Source: Lasiosphaeria ovina (Eukaryota; Ascomycota; Sordariomycetes; Sordariales; Lasiosphaeriaceae). From it: DNA of 64,000 bases. Shown piece after piece: positions 54,371 to 64,000 of this stretch. Position 1 is the stretch's first letter. Each line of letters starts with the position of its first letter. The stretch covers positions 1,488,001-1,552,000 of the forward strand of contig JAULSN010000009.1 of assembly GCA_033439765.1 (NCBI GenBank). The letters are read 5' to 3'. The notes beneath the pieces are model-generated. The model was not told the origin of the DNA, made no database searches, and was given only the letters and a program-made list of their open reading frames with translations. Position numbers and translations under genes: made by a program.

Positions 54371-54894
54371 TTGCTGTCTCGCTTGGCAAATCTAAGACAC
54401 CCCTTTCCCGTGCTTGGGACCTCCTTTCCGAAGACCGAGCGCTATTATGCATTTCCAAGTCCTTGTAACTTGTGCTGCAGCTTTTGCCGCTGCAAACGAA
54501 GGCGTCCGGACATGCTAGATAGTAGTCGCCGAACTCACCCCAGCACAAACTCTTTCCAAGCGGGACTAAGGAGCGAAGCTCTGATGCACCACATTTTCCA
54601 GGACGGTACCCAGTCCCCGGCGCAGGGCAACCCCTATACTGGCCATACACCCGATATCGATATCAGAAGGGAAAATGAGGATGGAGGAGTTGAGACCCTC
54701 GGTGGTCGTAGCCGCCAAGACGAAAGCGTAGACTACACACATGACATGGCACTGCCACGCACTCACGTGCCACAGCCAGGCAGCGCCGTGGGTCCCATAA
54801 CCGCATTGGTGGCGTGAGTGATGTTCCAGCGGAGTCTCTCGCCGACTTGACACAAACATCTCCACTTCGAGCGGTTGCTTTGCTGGTGTCCACA

Positions 54895-55067
54895 ATGAGG
54901 CTTATCGATGTAAAGAGTGAAGCGTTATCGAAGTTAACGGGCCTGACGACCACCCGTATGCCATCTTGTCGCATACATGGGGCCAACGGAGGAAGTATCG
55001 TTTGGTGGACGGTAGACCCATATCTGGACGGTACGGTTCCAGACTTGACTCTAGTGATTCCTTATAG
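54895..55067 (+). pseudogene. HET-domain N-terminal remnant
   Basis: MRLIDVKSEALSKLTG from 54895, then, in the next frame, DDHPYAILSHTWGQRRKYRL before a TAG at 55065-55067. The motif YAILSHTWG is the hallmark start of HET domains. Nothing of the later HET motifs follows, so only about 55 residues of the domain remain, with one frame change near 54945. Confidence 0.7.
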
Positions 55068-56854
55068 ACTAACTGTTTGCCCAGATGCGAGCACGGATCT
55101 CAAAGTAGCCTCACCTGAGGAATACTCTAGCTCTGTAAAGGTCGCGTATTCGACAATTCATATAAGGATGGCCGGAAACACCTCTTCTTGGGTCACCTAT
55201 ATTCCCAGAACTTCGGAAATGGAAGCGGCGAGTCCTCGTTTGCAGTTAGAGCATCGGTCTACTTTGCTTTCTTTGGACGGCACTTACCAAACAATGGCAT
55301 GCAGACCATATCTGCCACGAAACCTACAAACCCGCCCACCAAGCCATGCTACAGAGAATGGGCCGCCAAACGGCCCAGAAGCCATTCAACAGCCACACGG
55401 CAGAGATCAAGCGCCACAGGGAGCTGCCAGTCTGCAAGCGGCCGTGCCAGCGCCTGCAGGAGGGCAAGAAACGCCATCTACGGAGATTGGCAACCCGGGC
55501 TTCAATATACCAATATTGGCAAGCCGTGATGGATCCTCGGCAAATGCATTAACACCACTCCCCGCTGAAGCCGCTGATATGGAAACGACGGTAAGAATGA
55601 TACACTTACTAACCCGGTATGTAACTAACGTGGTCACAGGATTACATATCGGCAGATCCTTCAAAGATTGTGGTGAAGCTCTAGAAAGACGAGAAACTAT
55701 CCAACTCTAGACAGCTAATTCCGATGGACAAGGCCGCGGTAGAAAGGGCTACAGCACAATATGGGTTGCGCGGCTATAACTATAACTTATATACCGTAAA
55801 GGAGGGCGCCATGAAACCTAGCTGGTGTTATGACGAAGTCGTAAATAACGGAACGCAAACAATCGTCCTCGGTAAAACGAAGGAATTCGATCGCCAAATG
55901 TCACTTGCCATAAATAAGTAGCTTAGAGCCGGAAAAAAAAAGGTGGCACTAAAGAGAAAGCTAGCAGACCGAACAGGCTGAGGACACCTTTAGCTCTTCG
56001 TACTCGTTAGGGACAGCATGAACGCTGATGATGATGATGATGATAATGATAGACTCCTCAATCTCACGACTAGTCACGCCGAACCCCAAATCCAGGACCG
56101 ACCCCTTGACCCAAGACCCTAGCCTGTTTCTACAATTGATATTCTGCTGTGGAGCAAACATATACACTTAATAGACACCGCTCTAAGGCCCAGAATGTGG
56201 GGACGCGCCTGGCGAGGGCTTGTTGGCGTCCTGTCGCGCCATCCCGTGACCGAGGTCCCGGGCCATTCTGTGTCATGTTTCCTGTGCCTTGTTCTGGGCT
56301 GTAGAAATTCGAAGGACGAGGAGTTCCCAACTGAGATTCGGCCCCTTCAGAAAGTGCGTCGTGCGTCCAGCGACAAGGGGTGAAGCCCAATTCTGGAGTC
56401 AAGACTTAACACTCACTCTAAATGATTGAAACGCGGTCTACTACCACTTACCCTCTACGTTATGAACTTGGGACAGGTTGATCAATATGGCTCCGATAAG
56501 CCAGAGCAACGCTGAACGCCGACGGGGAAGGGACGAGTGCCGTGATGAACTGGGTAAGACACATTCGTAAGGATACGCACCCTACCCCATCAGCTTAGCT
56601 GACTCCCCCAGATGATAATCTAGGATTTGATATAGAGCCCTCCGAAGTCCCGTTTGAACCCACGCGCGAACGATCCGTACAGCTAGCGGGCCCTCCCAGG
56701 TTAAGGAGGAGCTCCTGTCCAAAATATTCGCCAAGAATTTGAGCAACCATTCTATCGGCACTTCACCGCTTCAACACGCACAACTTCTTCAATTCTTTTT
56801 CAAATTCCTTTCTTTCTTCGTTATTTAACGTAGAGTTAACTAGGAATTATCACC
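55068..56854. other. Relic-rich stretch without intact gene
   Basis: A plus-strand frame around 55340-55550 encodes a Cys/Arg-rich basic segment (ELPVCKRPCQRLQEGKKRHL), and another at 55724-55921 a 65-residue piece starting MDKAAVERATAQYG. Neither is recognised. A GAT microsatellite lies near 56024-56052. The part 56190-56600 shows no gene. Confidence 0.4.
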
Positions 56855-58093
56855 ATGTGCAGCTACGACGAAGAGTGCGTGTCGAGCGCACTCGAAATGG
56901 TTGAAAACGGCGTCTCTTTGCGCCGGGCCGCCCAAGAATTTGGCATTCCACTTACAACACTTCATCCTCGTAATCGCGGAGCCACAACACGCCACCTAGC
57001 TCACCACTCGGTACAGATTCTTATTAAGGATCAGGAAGCCCGCCGTCGAATTAGACGGTGAGGCATCTAGCCGGCCGCATCGCCCTGATCTCAGGGAAGC
57101 AAGAAAAGGTCGGAAAACAATGGACATAACGCTTTACCGCCAGGAACCCTCAAATTAGCGCCCAAAAAGCGAAGCGTATTGACTCCGGGGGGCTCAATGG
57201 TGCAACCAAGGAAATAATGGAGGAATGGTTTAAGCATTTCGACCTTCCTACTGTCAGGGACATCAAGCCCGAGAACCGTTAGTCGGAATAAAGATGAGAC
57301 AGGTCTGCAGGAAGGCCAGGACAGTAACGGCTTGGTTCTAGGAAGTTCGGAATACAAGATCCTGATCAAGAGATCGCCCGGTTCGCGCACCTGGACTTCC
57401 TTCATCGAATACATCTCGGCTGCCGGGCAGGCACTTCGACAATACGTTATTTTCAAAGGGAAGAAGGTTCAACAACAATGGTGTCCTTTGGAGCTGAAGC
57501 CATTCAGGAAACGGAAGTTTACCGCCCAAAATAAGGGCTGGACCGACGACGAAATTGCCTTGGAATGGCTTTGCGATGTCTTCATTCCGGGCACGGCTCC
57601 CGAGGACCCTAGAGAAGCCCGCTTGCTAGTCCTTGACGGTCACCACAGTCACATAACCTACGACTCTATATAGCTATACTTCTAGAACAACATCTACCTT
57701 ATTTACCTACCCGTACACACATCATACGTTCTGCAGTCTCTCGATTTGGGAGTCTTTTCGTCCCTGAAGCAACTGTACGGAAAGTGCCTGACTTTGACGA
57801 CCGTACAGTCAGAGGCTACGCTTATAGGCAAAAGGACGATGCTTGTGTGTTATTATAAGGCTCGTGAGATCGCTTTGAGGCAGGAAATCTGCAAGACAGG
57901 CTGGCATGCCGCCGAGTTGTGGCCCCTGAACAAGCAGAAGGCCCTACGCAGTCCTTTGTTATTGGAAAACGCGAATAGGGTCAAGAGGGCCACCACTACC
58001 GCAGCGGCACAACTGTTGGCCGCTACTCCAAAGCCCTGCAATCCTTTTCCACACATTCCCCGCCTTGAGAAGAGTGCCGTCCGTCGATCATAA
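56855..58093 (+). mobile_element. Fot1/pogo-type (Tc1-mariner) transposase, degenerate
   Basis: The helix-turn-helix start ALEMVENGVSLRRAAQEFGI is the psq-like DNA-binding domain of pogo/Fot1 transposases. The DDE domain is visible further on: DETGLQEG (first Asp), SRTWTSFIEYISAAGQ with VIFKGKKVQQQW, LLVLDGHHSHIT (second Asp) and LDLGVFSSLKQLYGK near 57740 (third catalytic position). It then runs to a stop near 58093. Stops and frame changes break it near 57060-57330 and 57670, so it is inactive. Such transposons move by cut-and-paste and are common in fungi. No terminal inverted repeats were found by eye. Confidence 0.8.
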
Positions 58094-58649
58094 TCAACTT
58101 CCATTAACGACTCTCGAACTCGAACAGACGGAAGCCATGCTGCAGAAGGAATTTCAAGTCTGGGGGATCTCGCTACGTCTTGGGCGGAGCGAGTCGTTTG
58201 TGCAAAGCATCCTCAAGGACGATGAGGGGCTAGCAGGTCTTCTGAGAAGGGTTAAGAAAGGGAGGTGGACGGCGACGGAGGATGAAGCCCTTCTCAGACT
58301 TCTCGCGAGGCGAAATGTCTCAGATACACGAACGATAGCTCGGCGGATCGGTCGGACGGTTGACAGCGTCGCGTGCCGGATCAGGAAGCTGGCCAAAGCA
58401 GGAGACTCCTCCATGTCACCACCACCACCCACCCACCACTTCTGCAGATTCGAATCCGAGGGCACAACAGTACGAGCTCAACTTGATGGCATCTTGGAGG
58501 GCCTGATAAAGGCAAATAAAACGGAAGAATGGGACCGCGTCCTCATGGAGACTCCGAGCGCGGATTGGGTTGAACAGATTCTAGCGCTAATCCCAACACC
58601 AGTCAGTAGGCCGCATTCTCGCCAGCCCCTCGCCACCAACAATCACTAA
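58065..58649 (+). CDS. Myb/SANT-domain protein ORF, 194 aa
   Basis: An open frame that overlaps the end of the transposase relic by 29 bases in a different frame. The central segment KKGRWTATEDEALLRLLARR, followed by DTRTIARRIGRTVDSVACRI, matches one Myb/SANT repeat with the expected tryptophan and spacing of helices, suggesting DNA binding. The N-terminal part and C-terminal tail are charged helices. It might be a host gene, a transposon passenger, or the lengthened end of a larger protein. The start shown is only the first ATG; another at about 58137 is possible. Confidence 0.5.
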   Translation: MRRVPSVDHNQLPLTTLELEQTEAMLQKEFQVWGISLRLGRSESFVQSILKDDEGLAGLLRRVKKGRWTATEDEALLRLLARRNVSDTRTIARRIGRTVDSVACRIRKLAKAGDSSMSPPPPTHHFCRFESEGTTVRAQLDGILEGLIKANKTEEWDRVLMETPSADWVEQILALIPTPVSRPHSRQPLATNNH

Positions 58650-60480
58650 GTTGAGATGCCTAGCATGGGAAGATACGAGCAAGTTTGGTGTTCACGCTTG
58701 GATTCTGACGCGAAAGTGCCCCAACCCGTTCTACTCGGAATACTACGTTTATGTCGGCTCGGCGACGTAGTATAACTGGGGCTTATCTGGACGGAGACCT
58801 TAGCATCAATAGGGAAAGAGGGGTAGTTCTCCCGCCCTGCGTTATCGGATCCAACATCACGGACTGGCAGAAAGGGCCATTTTGTCGCCTTGCTCTCCAT
58901 ACAGGTCGGGTCTTCCGAGCGGAACGAAGGGTAAAGGCTAAGCACTTGATCGTCCTCGCCGAAGCGGCTCTTACGATTTGGCCGGGTGCACTTACTGGGA
59001 GACAGGCCAGATGGCCAGAGAGAACGACTTACTCCTTCGTAGTCTTTGTCCCTAGAGTCTCGAGCAAATTTCGTGCTGCGGGTTATGTTCTTATAATCCT
59101 CTATGCATAAATGTCTCACATCCTTCGGGCGAGTGATCTAGTCTGCTTCTATTACCAGTCAAATAGAAATCAAGATAAATTCTGGCATCTGAGGTTAACC
59201 TTGATCTCCTCTGATTCACGCAACCCAGACACCCGATGAACACTGGACTGTAACACTGGACTGTAATCTTTTGGTAACCTTTCAGGTTTCTCCCCATTCT
59301 TTCGACGCGTTGCTAACTGGAGAGTTCTCGCAGGTTTCAATCTCGTTGGAGAAGAGAACAAGGTCTGACTACTCAAGGATTTCTCGAGCGTCTTCTCGAG
59401 TTCAAGAGGTACAGGGCTGCCGGCGCCAATGTTCCTTCCTAGAGAATTTACTGGTATATTGTGTATCCAGAGAAGCGGTAGTATATTCTGAGCCCGGAAT
59501 TCAGGACCCCTTTGTCTAGGATTAGGGCCATTTTGCAGGTCCTAGGCCCAGAATGCGGACGCGCCAGATGAGGCGTTGCAGCATATTGCGTGCTGGAATG
59601 GGACCACGCCTTTGAGCCAGTTACGGCCTTCCGAGAGCTGACTACCAAGGCTAGATAGTTAACCAGAGACTAGAACGAATGCAAAGTTATAGTGCTATCA
59701 TCGTTTGCGATGTCCAAGTGCGTCGTTTCCGGCAAGTTGATTTCCCTCGAGCGCCAGTCTCCCTTGAGACAGGTGACCAACGCAAAGAGTTCAGTAGGCA
59801 GCGAACTAATCAGTACAAGACACCATCTATCTAGACAAGACATCATCAAAGCGAAATCGTCACAGTCTCCTAGGTACTCAAAGTTGATGTGAGACCTAAA
59901 TGCGTCGTCAGGCCTTGGCGGCTCCTTGCTCACCCAAACGACCAAATTCTGACGTTGGGGTGAAAGTACTGATGCATTGGCTTGGACGTTGGTGGTGGTG
60001 TAGCGTCGGAGTTGGTCGTTTTCGATCAGGACTTGAAGCCATCCGCGTCTGAGGTTGACATGATTAAGCTAACACTGTCAGCACCACGCTCCTCTTAGTT
60101 CGCGATGGCACAGACCTGGTTTCTGGAGGCCATGTTGCTGGTGGTGTCCCTTGCCACGGTGAGCTGTGGGTGGTCCTCCGTTGCTTGACGAGGGGTCGCT
60201 TGGTCGAGAAGGGGGCTGTTGAGTGAGGTGCAGGCGAGCAGGGACTGATGGCTGCGCGACGAACCCATAAGAGGAATAACTCTAGGTAACTGGCCGCGCC
60301 AGAGCAACCAGCGAGACGTCATAGAAAAACAATTGTCATTGCACTAAGTCGACTACCCAGCACAGCGACTACGCCACCCGAGTTCCACATCAGCAAGTGT
60401 TCAGGTCGCTCGGATGGCTCTTGGCATGCCCCCAGTCTCACAAATGTCCCGAGCCACGACTACGGCGAGGCCGTACTCGT
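58650..60480. other. No supported gene
   Basis: Short frames only. A plus-strand segment 58751-59110 is open for 119 codons, but without any motif; its opposite strand is open over the same length. Treated as non-coding. Confidence 0.45.
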
Positions 60481-60481
60481 G

Positions 60482-60900
60482 CTACTCGTCGATGTCGTCT
60501 CCCGTCAAGTCGATTGTCTCGAGTGACTCGAGTGGCTCGAGTGGTTCGAGTGGCTCGAGTGGCTCGGTCTTGTTGCAGGATGCATTACGCCTGGTGAGAA
60601 GGCAGTTGGCGCAGGTGTTTCCAAACCACTGACCCAGGGTAAAGCACCCACCGAAGGGGTTCTCGTTTGTGATCTTGCACGTCTCGCAGGGATCGGGCTC
60701 CAAGTCGCCTCGGCCGTAGCAAAGGATAGCCGCGACAGTTGAGCCTACCTCCTCCTTTAAGACGCTTAACAACTAGGTTCAAGTCCGGTAGATTGCCCTC
60801 GAGGACTCGCTTGCGAGTTTCGTGGCCGCGGCCCGTAGGTCGCCCGTGAGCACCAAAAGCAGTTCTCGCCGAACTGCCTCGATACGGACCTCAATATCGG
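60482..60900 (-). pseudogene. DUF3716-like cysteine-motif protein remnant
   Basis: The minus-strand frame ends with CETCKITNENPFGGCFTLGQ, then CANCLLTRRNASC, the Cys-x2-Cys ... Cys ... Cys-x2-Cys ... Cys spacing that I associate with the fungal DUF3716 domain. Upstream the same frame is open (RIEAVRRELLLVLTGDLRAA) except for two adjacent stops, TGA at 60779-60781 and TAG at 60773-60775, which fit Arg (CGA) and Gln (CAG) codons. A C-terminal Glu-Pro-Leu repeat follows from the short tandem repeat. The start was not located. Function unknown. Confidence 0.5.
60519..60567. repeat. 9-bp tandem repeat (CTCGAGTGG)
   Basis: Five imperfect copies of CTCGAGTGG on the plus strand. On the minus strand they encode repeated Glu-Pro-Leu at the end of the DUF3716-like remnant. 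Confidence 0.85.
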
Positions 60901-61066
60901 AGGCGTTCCTGGGATTATTCTAGGCCAATACGACGAAGAAGCTAGGCATGGTTGCGGGTCGCTAGAACCCCTGACATCCCATCAGATATTCTAGCTACGT
61001 AGGTTCGAAGAGGTCTATGAATAAAGTCGTCCGATTCTCGGAGCTCATTGCGAGCTGAGTCCATTC

Positions 61067-61165
61067 TTGAGGAGGACGACTTGAGGAGGGCGACTTAAGG
61101 AGGGCAAACTGAGAACGGCAGACTAATGACGATGAACTGAAGACGGCGACCTGAGAATGGCGAAG
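61067..61165. repeat. Degenerate minisatellite of about 14 bp, seven units
   Basis: Successive units start TTGAGGAGGACGAC, TTGAGGAGGGCGAC, TTAAGGAGGGCAAAC, TGAGAACGGCAGAC, TAATGACGATGAAC, TGAAGACGGCGACC and TGAGAATGGCGAAG. The units drift steadily from left to right, so it is an old array. Confidence 0.75.
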
Positions 61166-61169
61166 GCGG

Positions 61170-62760
61170 CTTGCTCGAGAGGAAAGGGAGCCGGAGGAAA
61201 GGACGGACGGTGGACGTCTTATACGCCCCGGACGTCAGGCAACCGTCCCTGCACTGCCCGTCTGCGCGGACAGACGTCTTGCTTCATGCCTCGCTTCGCC
61301 ATCGCTGTCTCTGTCTCCTTCTCGAGGCGTCGAGATCACAGAGCAGCTTTTATCTCCGCGAGGGCATAGAGAATCGTGGTCTCCAAGCTGTGGCTGCTCG
61401 AGGAAGGCCTCGAAAGCCTCGTTGTATGCCCGGACCTTGCCCGTTTGCCCCAACTCCAACATGCCCGACGCAACCGATGGCGTGGTAGGAGCTGGCGAGG
61501 AATCCGTCGACATATCGAACGTACTGAGAGATGTCTGGAGGTAGCGAACCGCCTGCCATAAGATTGTGGACGAGCAGCCTGGCACCTATATCGTGAGCAA
61601 GCGTGGGCAAGTCGAGAAGCTCGCCGCTTAGCCCGGACTGCCTCCTGACGTTGCCACCTCCGCCTCTTGACTGAGCCTAGGACTCGTGCATTGAAGCCGG
61701 GATCAGAACTCCATCAGCATCCCTGCCTCCTTGCTGCCTCCACCTGATGACAGTTTGCTTCTTGCCGTCTGAGCCATGCACACTTACGTCATCCCACTCC
61801 CGAAGGTCATGCCCACTACTGCCTCATAGAATCTGCCCCGGCGCAAGAGAGGCCCCCATGACCTGGCTTGCAGCCAGAAGGCTTGTCCAGGAGACGGCTC
61901 CTTCGCCTTCATGCCATTTCCTGGCTGCCTCTATTTGCCGCAGCAAGATACCCATCCTGCCTTCCTCCCTCCTCTCCTTGCGAATCGACCCGTTGAGTCC
62001 ACCTGGTGACCCGACCATCGACACCCACGCTCCCTTTTAAACTGGCGATGCTCTGCAGGACGTGTACGCAGTGACCCCTTACTCCTGATCCTGGAAGCTT
62101 CCACTTGTCGACTTGGACCAACTGCCATCTCCCCAACTCACGATTCCGACCCTCCATAACGCCTACAAGCCCCTCATCCGTCCATAGGCTTCACTCAGCC
62201 ATGCGCGGGCATTCTGTTGGTTCATCCTTCACGGCTGTTCCTGGACTTGCCGCCTGACCTGTTGGTGGATTCATGCCTCTCCAACTCCTGAACCCCTTCA
62301 CTGCCGCTACCATTCCTGACGTCTGCCCTCCAGGAATAGTAGATGCGCATGCGGAACCAACCGATGCCATTGGTGCTCTCCGGCGGCTACGCCAACCAGA
62401 CTGAATCCGCCCGCGACGCAGAATAACCACCCATAACCCGACCGGCCTTGCGAATGGAAGGATTGTCTGAGAAAACAGATGTTAGGCTTGCCTTCATGTT
62501 CTCCGCCCTGGCTGCCTCATGGACAAGCCCTACATCAAACGCTGCGGGTCTTCCGGCTTCCAGGGCACTTAATCACGACAGTGCCCGTCTTTGGGAACCG
62601 CCCAACCATCTCGACTTCGGTGTAGTTATCCAGAAACTAGGTGTACATGTACAGCGTGTGCCTGGTGTCCTTCTGGATGCCGCACGCCAAGAAAATGACA
62701 CTCCTTCAATCCATGCCATGTCGCTGCATGCCAATCAACCGCACTTGTGCTGAGGTTTGC
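61170..62760. other. No supported gene
   Basis: Frames up to about 115 codons on both strands, none with a motif. The sequence from 61690 to 62450 is rich in CCT/CTG short words on the plus strand, giving the look of low-complexity or decayed DNA. Confidence 0.45.
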
Positions 62761-62772
62761 TAGACTAGGGCC

Positions 62773-63687
62773 TTGCCGCAGCGCTCAGAAGCCCGTGTCC
62801 ACGATGGCTATGCCGACGAGAAGGTTGCCATGGAGGTGAAGGCCCTGAGTTTCATTCGCGAGGGGACCAGCATTCCTGTCCCGAATGTCCAGGCCTGGGG
62901 TCCCGCTGCCAGCAACCCGCTTGGGCTAGGCCCCTTCATCATCAGGGATTTCATCGACGGCGTGAGCCTCAGCGACATTCTCGAGGAACCTAACGCCGAG
63001 CGCCCCACGAGACTTATGAGGGAGGACATCAGTAATGACGATATCGAAGCTGTCTACAGGCAGCTTGCGAATTTCCTGCTCCAGCTCTTCGAACTCGACA
63101 TTGACAGGATCGGCAGCCTACCATCGGACAGGACTGGGAGCAACTTGTCCACTAGCCGGACTCAATTGTTGGTGCATATAACGCCAAAAGCAAATATGTG
63201 TGGCTTTCAAGGTCCCGAAGTCCTCAATACCTAACCTCATTAACGCAAACTACGACCATGGCAAGGTTAAGCTGATTTGCGACAAACTCGGCTTGGCGGA
63301 CCTGATCGTCAGAAGTAAAGAAGATCTCGCCGTCGTCGGAGTGGTGGACCTCAAATGGTTATACATCGGACCCGCCCAGCTGTTTGGCTCGGCGCCGTGG
63401 TGGCTTCTCGAAAGACGGACCTGTCAACAGCGTGTGGGACTACGACAACGGCGAGCCACCCAAGGTCGCCGTGCGGTATTTCAGGTACCTCGAGATTTTT
63501 CAAACCTGTCCTGGAGGAAGAAGAGGCGAAAATGCCAGGGTACGAGGAGAAGGAGCTTGACGCGTTTGCGGCGTAGAAGGTACGTAAATTGGACGAGTAT
63601 GATGGAACTTTGGAGAAGAGGGAGGAGTACAAAGCGCTCGTGGACAGCGGGAAGATGACAAGGGAGGAATTCATTGCTATGTTTTGA
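62773..63687 (+). pseudogene. Phosphotransferase (APH-fold) gene, decayed
   Basis: Recognisable pieces in order: MEVKALSFIREGTSIPVPNV, WGPAASNPLGLGPFIIRDFI, DGVSLSDILEEPNAERPTRL, and LFELDIDRIGSLPSDRTG in one frame; then from 63246 KLICDKLGLADLIVRSKEDL and VVGVVDLKWLYIGPAQLF in a second; VNSVWDYDNGEPPKVAVRYF in a third; and KPVLEEEEAKMPG with a C-terminal helix ending EEFIAMF in a fourth, after a TAG at 63574-63576. This is a fungal APH-like protein. The catalytic loop expected as CDDLGLANL reads CDKLGLADL and the metal site expected as DLEW reads DLKW, so even the conserved residues have drifted. A different subfamily from the intact gene at 23.3-24.8 kb. Confidence 0.75.
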
Positions 63688-64000
63688 TACAGCCCGGCTA
63701 CCCAATATTTCCAGATAGCGGCCCTGCGACCTGCGATTGCGACGCGAGCCCGCGCTCGTTTACCTCGCCGACTTCCACGTCCGCTCCGACACGCCGCAAC
63801 TCCAAGCTGGCCACATGTCTGCGGCGCCACCGCCCTCGCCATCGCCACCGTCGAGTCCCGTCCGTATCACTCTGTGTGCGAGGTCGAGACCGATTCTGAT
63901 TGGCTGCTAATCTTAGACTTGTCTCCAAGCCCCTGCGGCGTAATGCTCCAGGTCCTGAACGCTCAATACAAAGTCTGCCTCCCCAGGGCCCGGATCCCGA
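63688..64000. other. Right edge of window, no supported gene
   Basis: Short, mutually antisense frames with no motif; a gene could continue beyond the edge but nothing shows it here. Confidence 0.4.

Noticed and set aside
58646..59119. 157-codon minus-strand frame and its plus-strand partner of 119 codons
   Set aside because: Both open over the same DNA without motifs; nothing favours either.
56185..59575. Shared words (AGGCCCAGAATG) near 56187 and 59543 as a dispersed repeat
   Set aside because: The match is only about 12 bases plus a loose GC-rich continuation, too short to claim by eye.
1..64000. CRISPR arrays, bacterial operons or ribosome binding sites
   Set aside because: Introns and gene families are eukaryotic; no spaced identical repeats of CRISPR type were seen.

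Overview
This window looks like nuclear DNA of a filamentous ascomycete (Pezizomycotina, probably a Sordariomycete; the species cannot be told). The evidence is short GT-AG introns of roughly 45-115 bases with CTAAC/CTGAC-type branch points, and fungal-specific families: HET, NB-ARC/TPR, rhodopsin-type integral membrane proteins, S28 and S10 peptidases, CTR copper transporter and Fot1/pogo transposase. Intron and exon limits were read by eye from frame continuity and splice consensus; no alignment or database search was run.

Layout. 0.2-2.3 kb holds one single-exon membrane protein. 2.3-5.6 kb is gene-poor. 5.6-9.4 kb holds a coiled-coil remnant and a broken NB-ARC/TPR (NLR-like) gene. 10.1-14.5 kb is a nearly complete ABCC-type ABC transporter with nonsense and frameshift lesions. 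14.7-18.0 kb holds repeat debris and a broken small conserved gene. 18.3-30.2 kb is mostly live: an MFS transporter, a CTR copper transporter, a phosphotransferase-fold kinase, a truncated ferric reductase, two small hypothetical genes and a fungal transcription-factor-like protein. 30.7-39.6 kb is a well-preserved block: an SRPBCC protein, an S28 serine peptidase, a secreted protein and a GPI-type S10 serine carboxypeptidase. 41.9-50.1 kb is a belt of relics: HET, an ankyrin protein, tyrosinase, a kinesin motor and a rhodopsin-type membrane protein. An intact rhodopsin-type gene follows at 51.2-52.7 kb and a small hypothetical gene at 53.8 kb. 54.9-63.7 kb returns to debris: HET start fragment, Fot1/pogo transposase, a Myb/SANT ORF, a DUF3716-like fragment and a decayed APH-fold gene.

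Most dead genes show the same lesion: in-frame TAG/TAA/TGA codons that fit C-to-T (or G-to-A) changes of Trp, Gln or Arg codons, the pattern expected from repeat-induced point mutation (RIP) or cytosine deamination. Several frameshifts sit on homopolymers, so some may be sequencing errors. Functional links are modest. The CTR transporter and the ferric reductase remnant suggest a former reductive metal-uptake pair. The S28, secreted and S10 genes form a secreted-proteolysis neighbourhood. NLR, HET and ferric reductase genes together resemble accessory cargo of fungal giant mobile elements, but no captain recombinase was seen.
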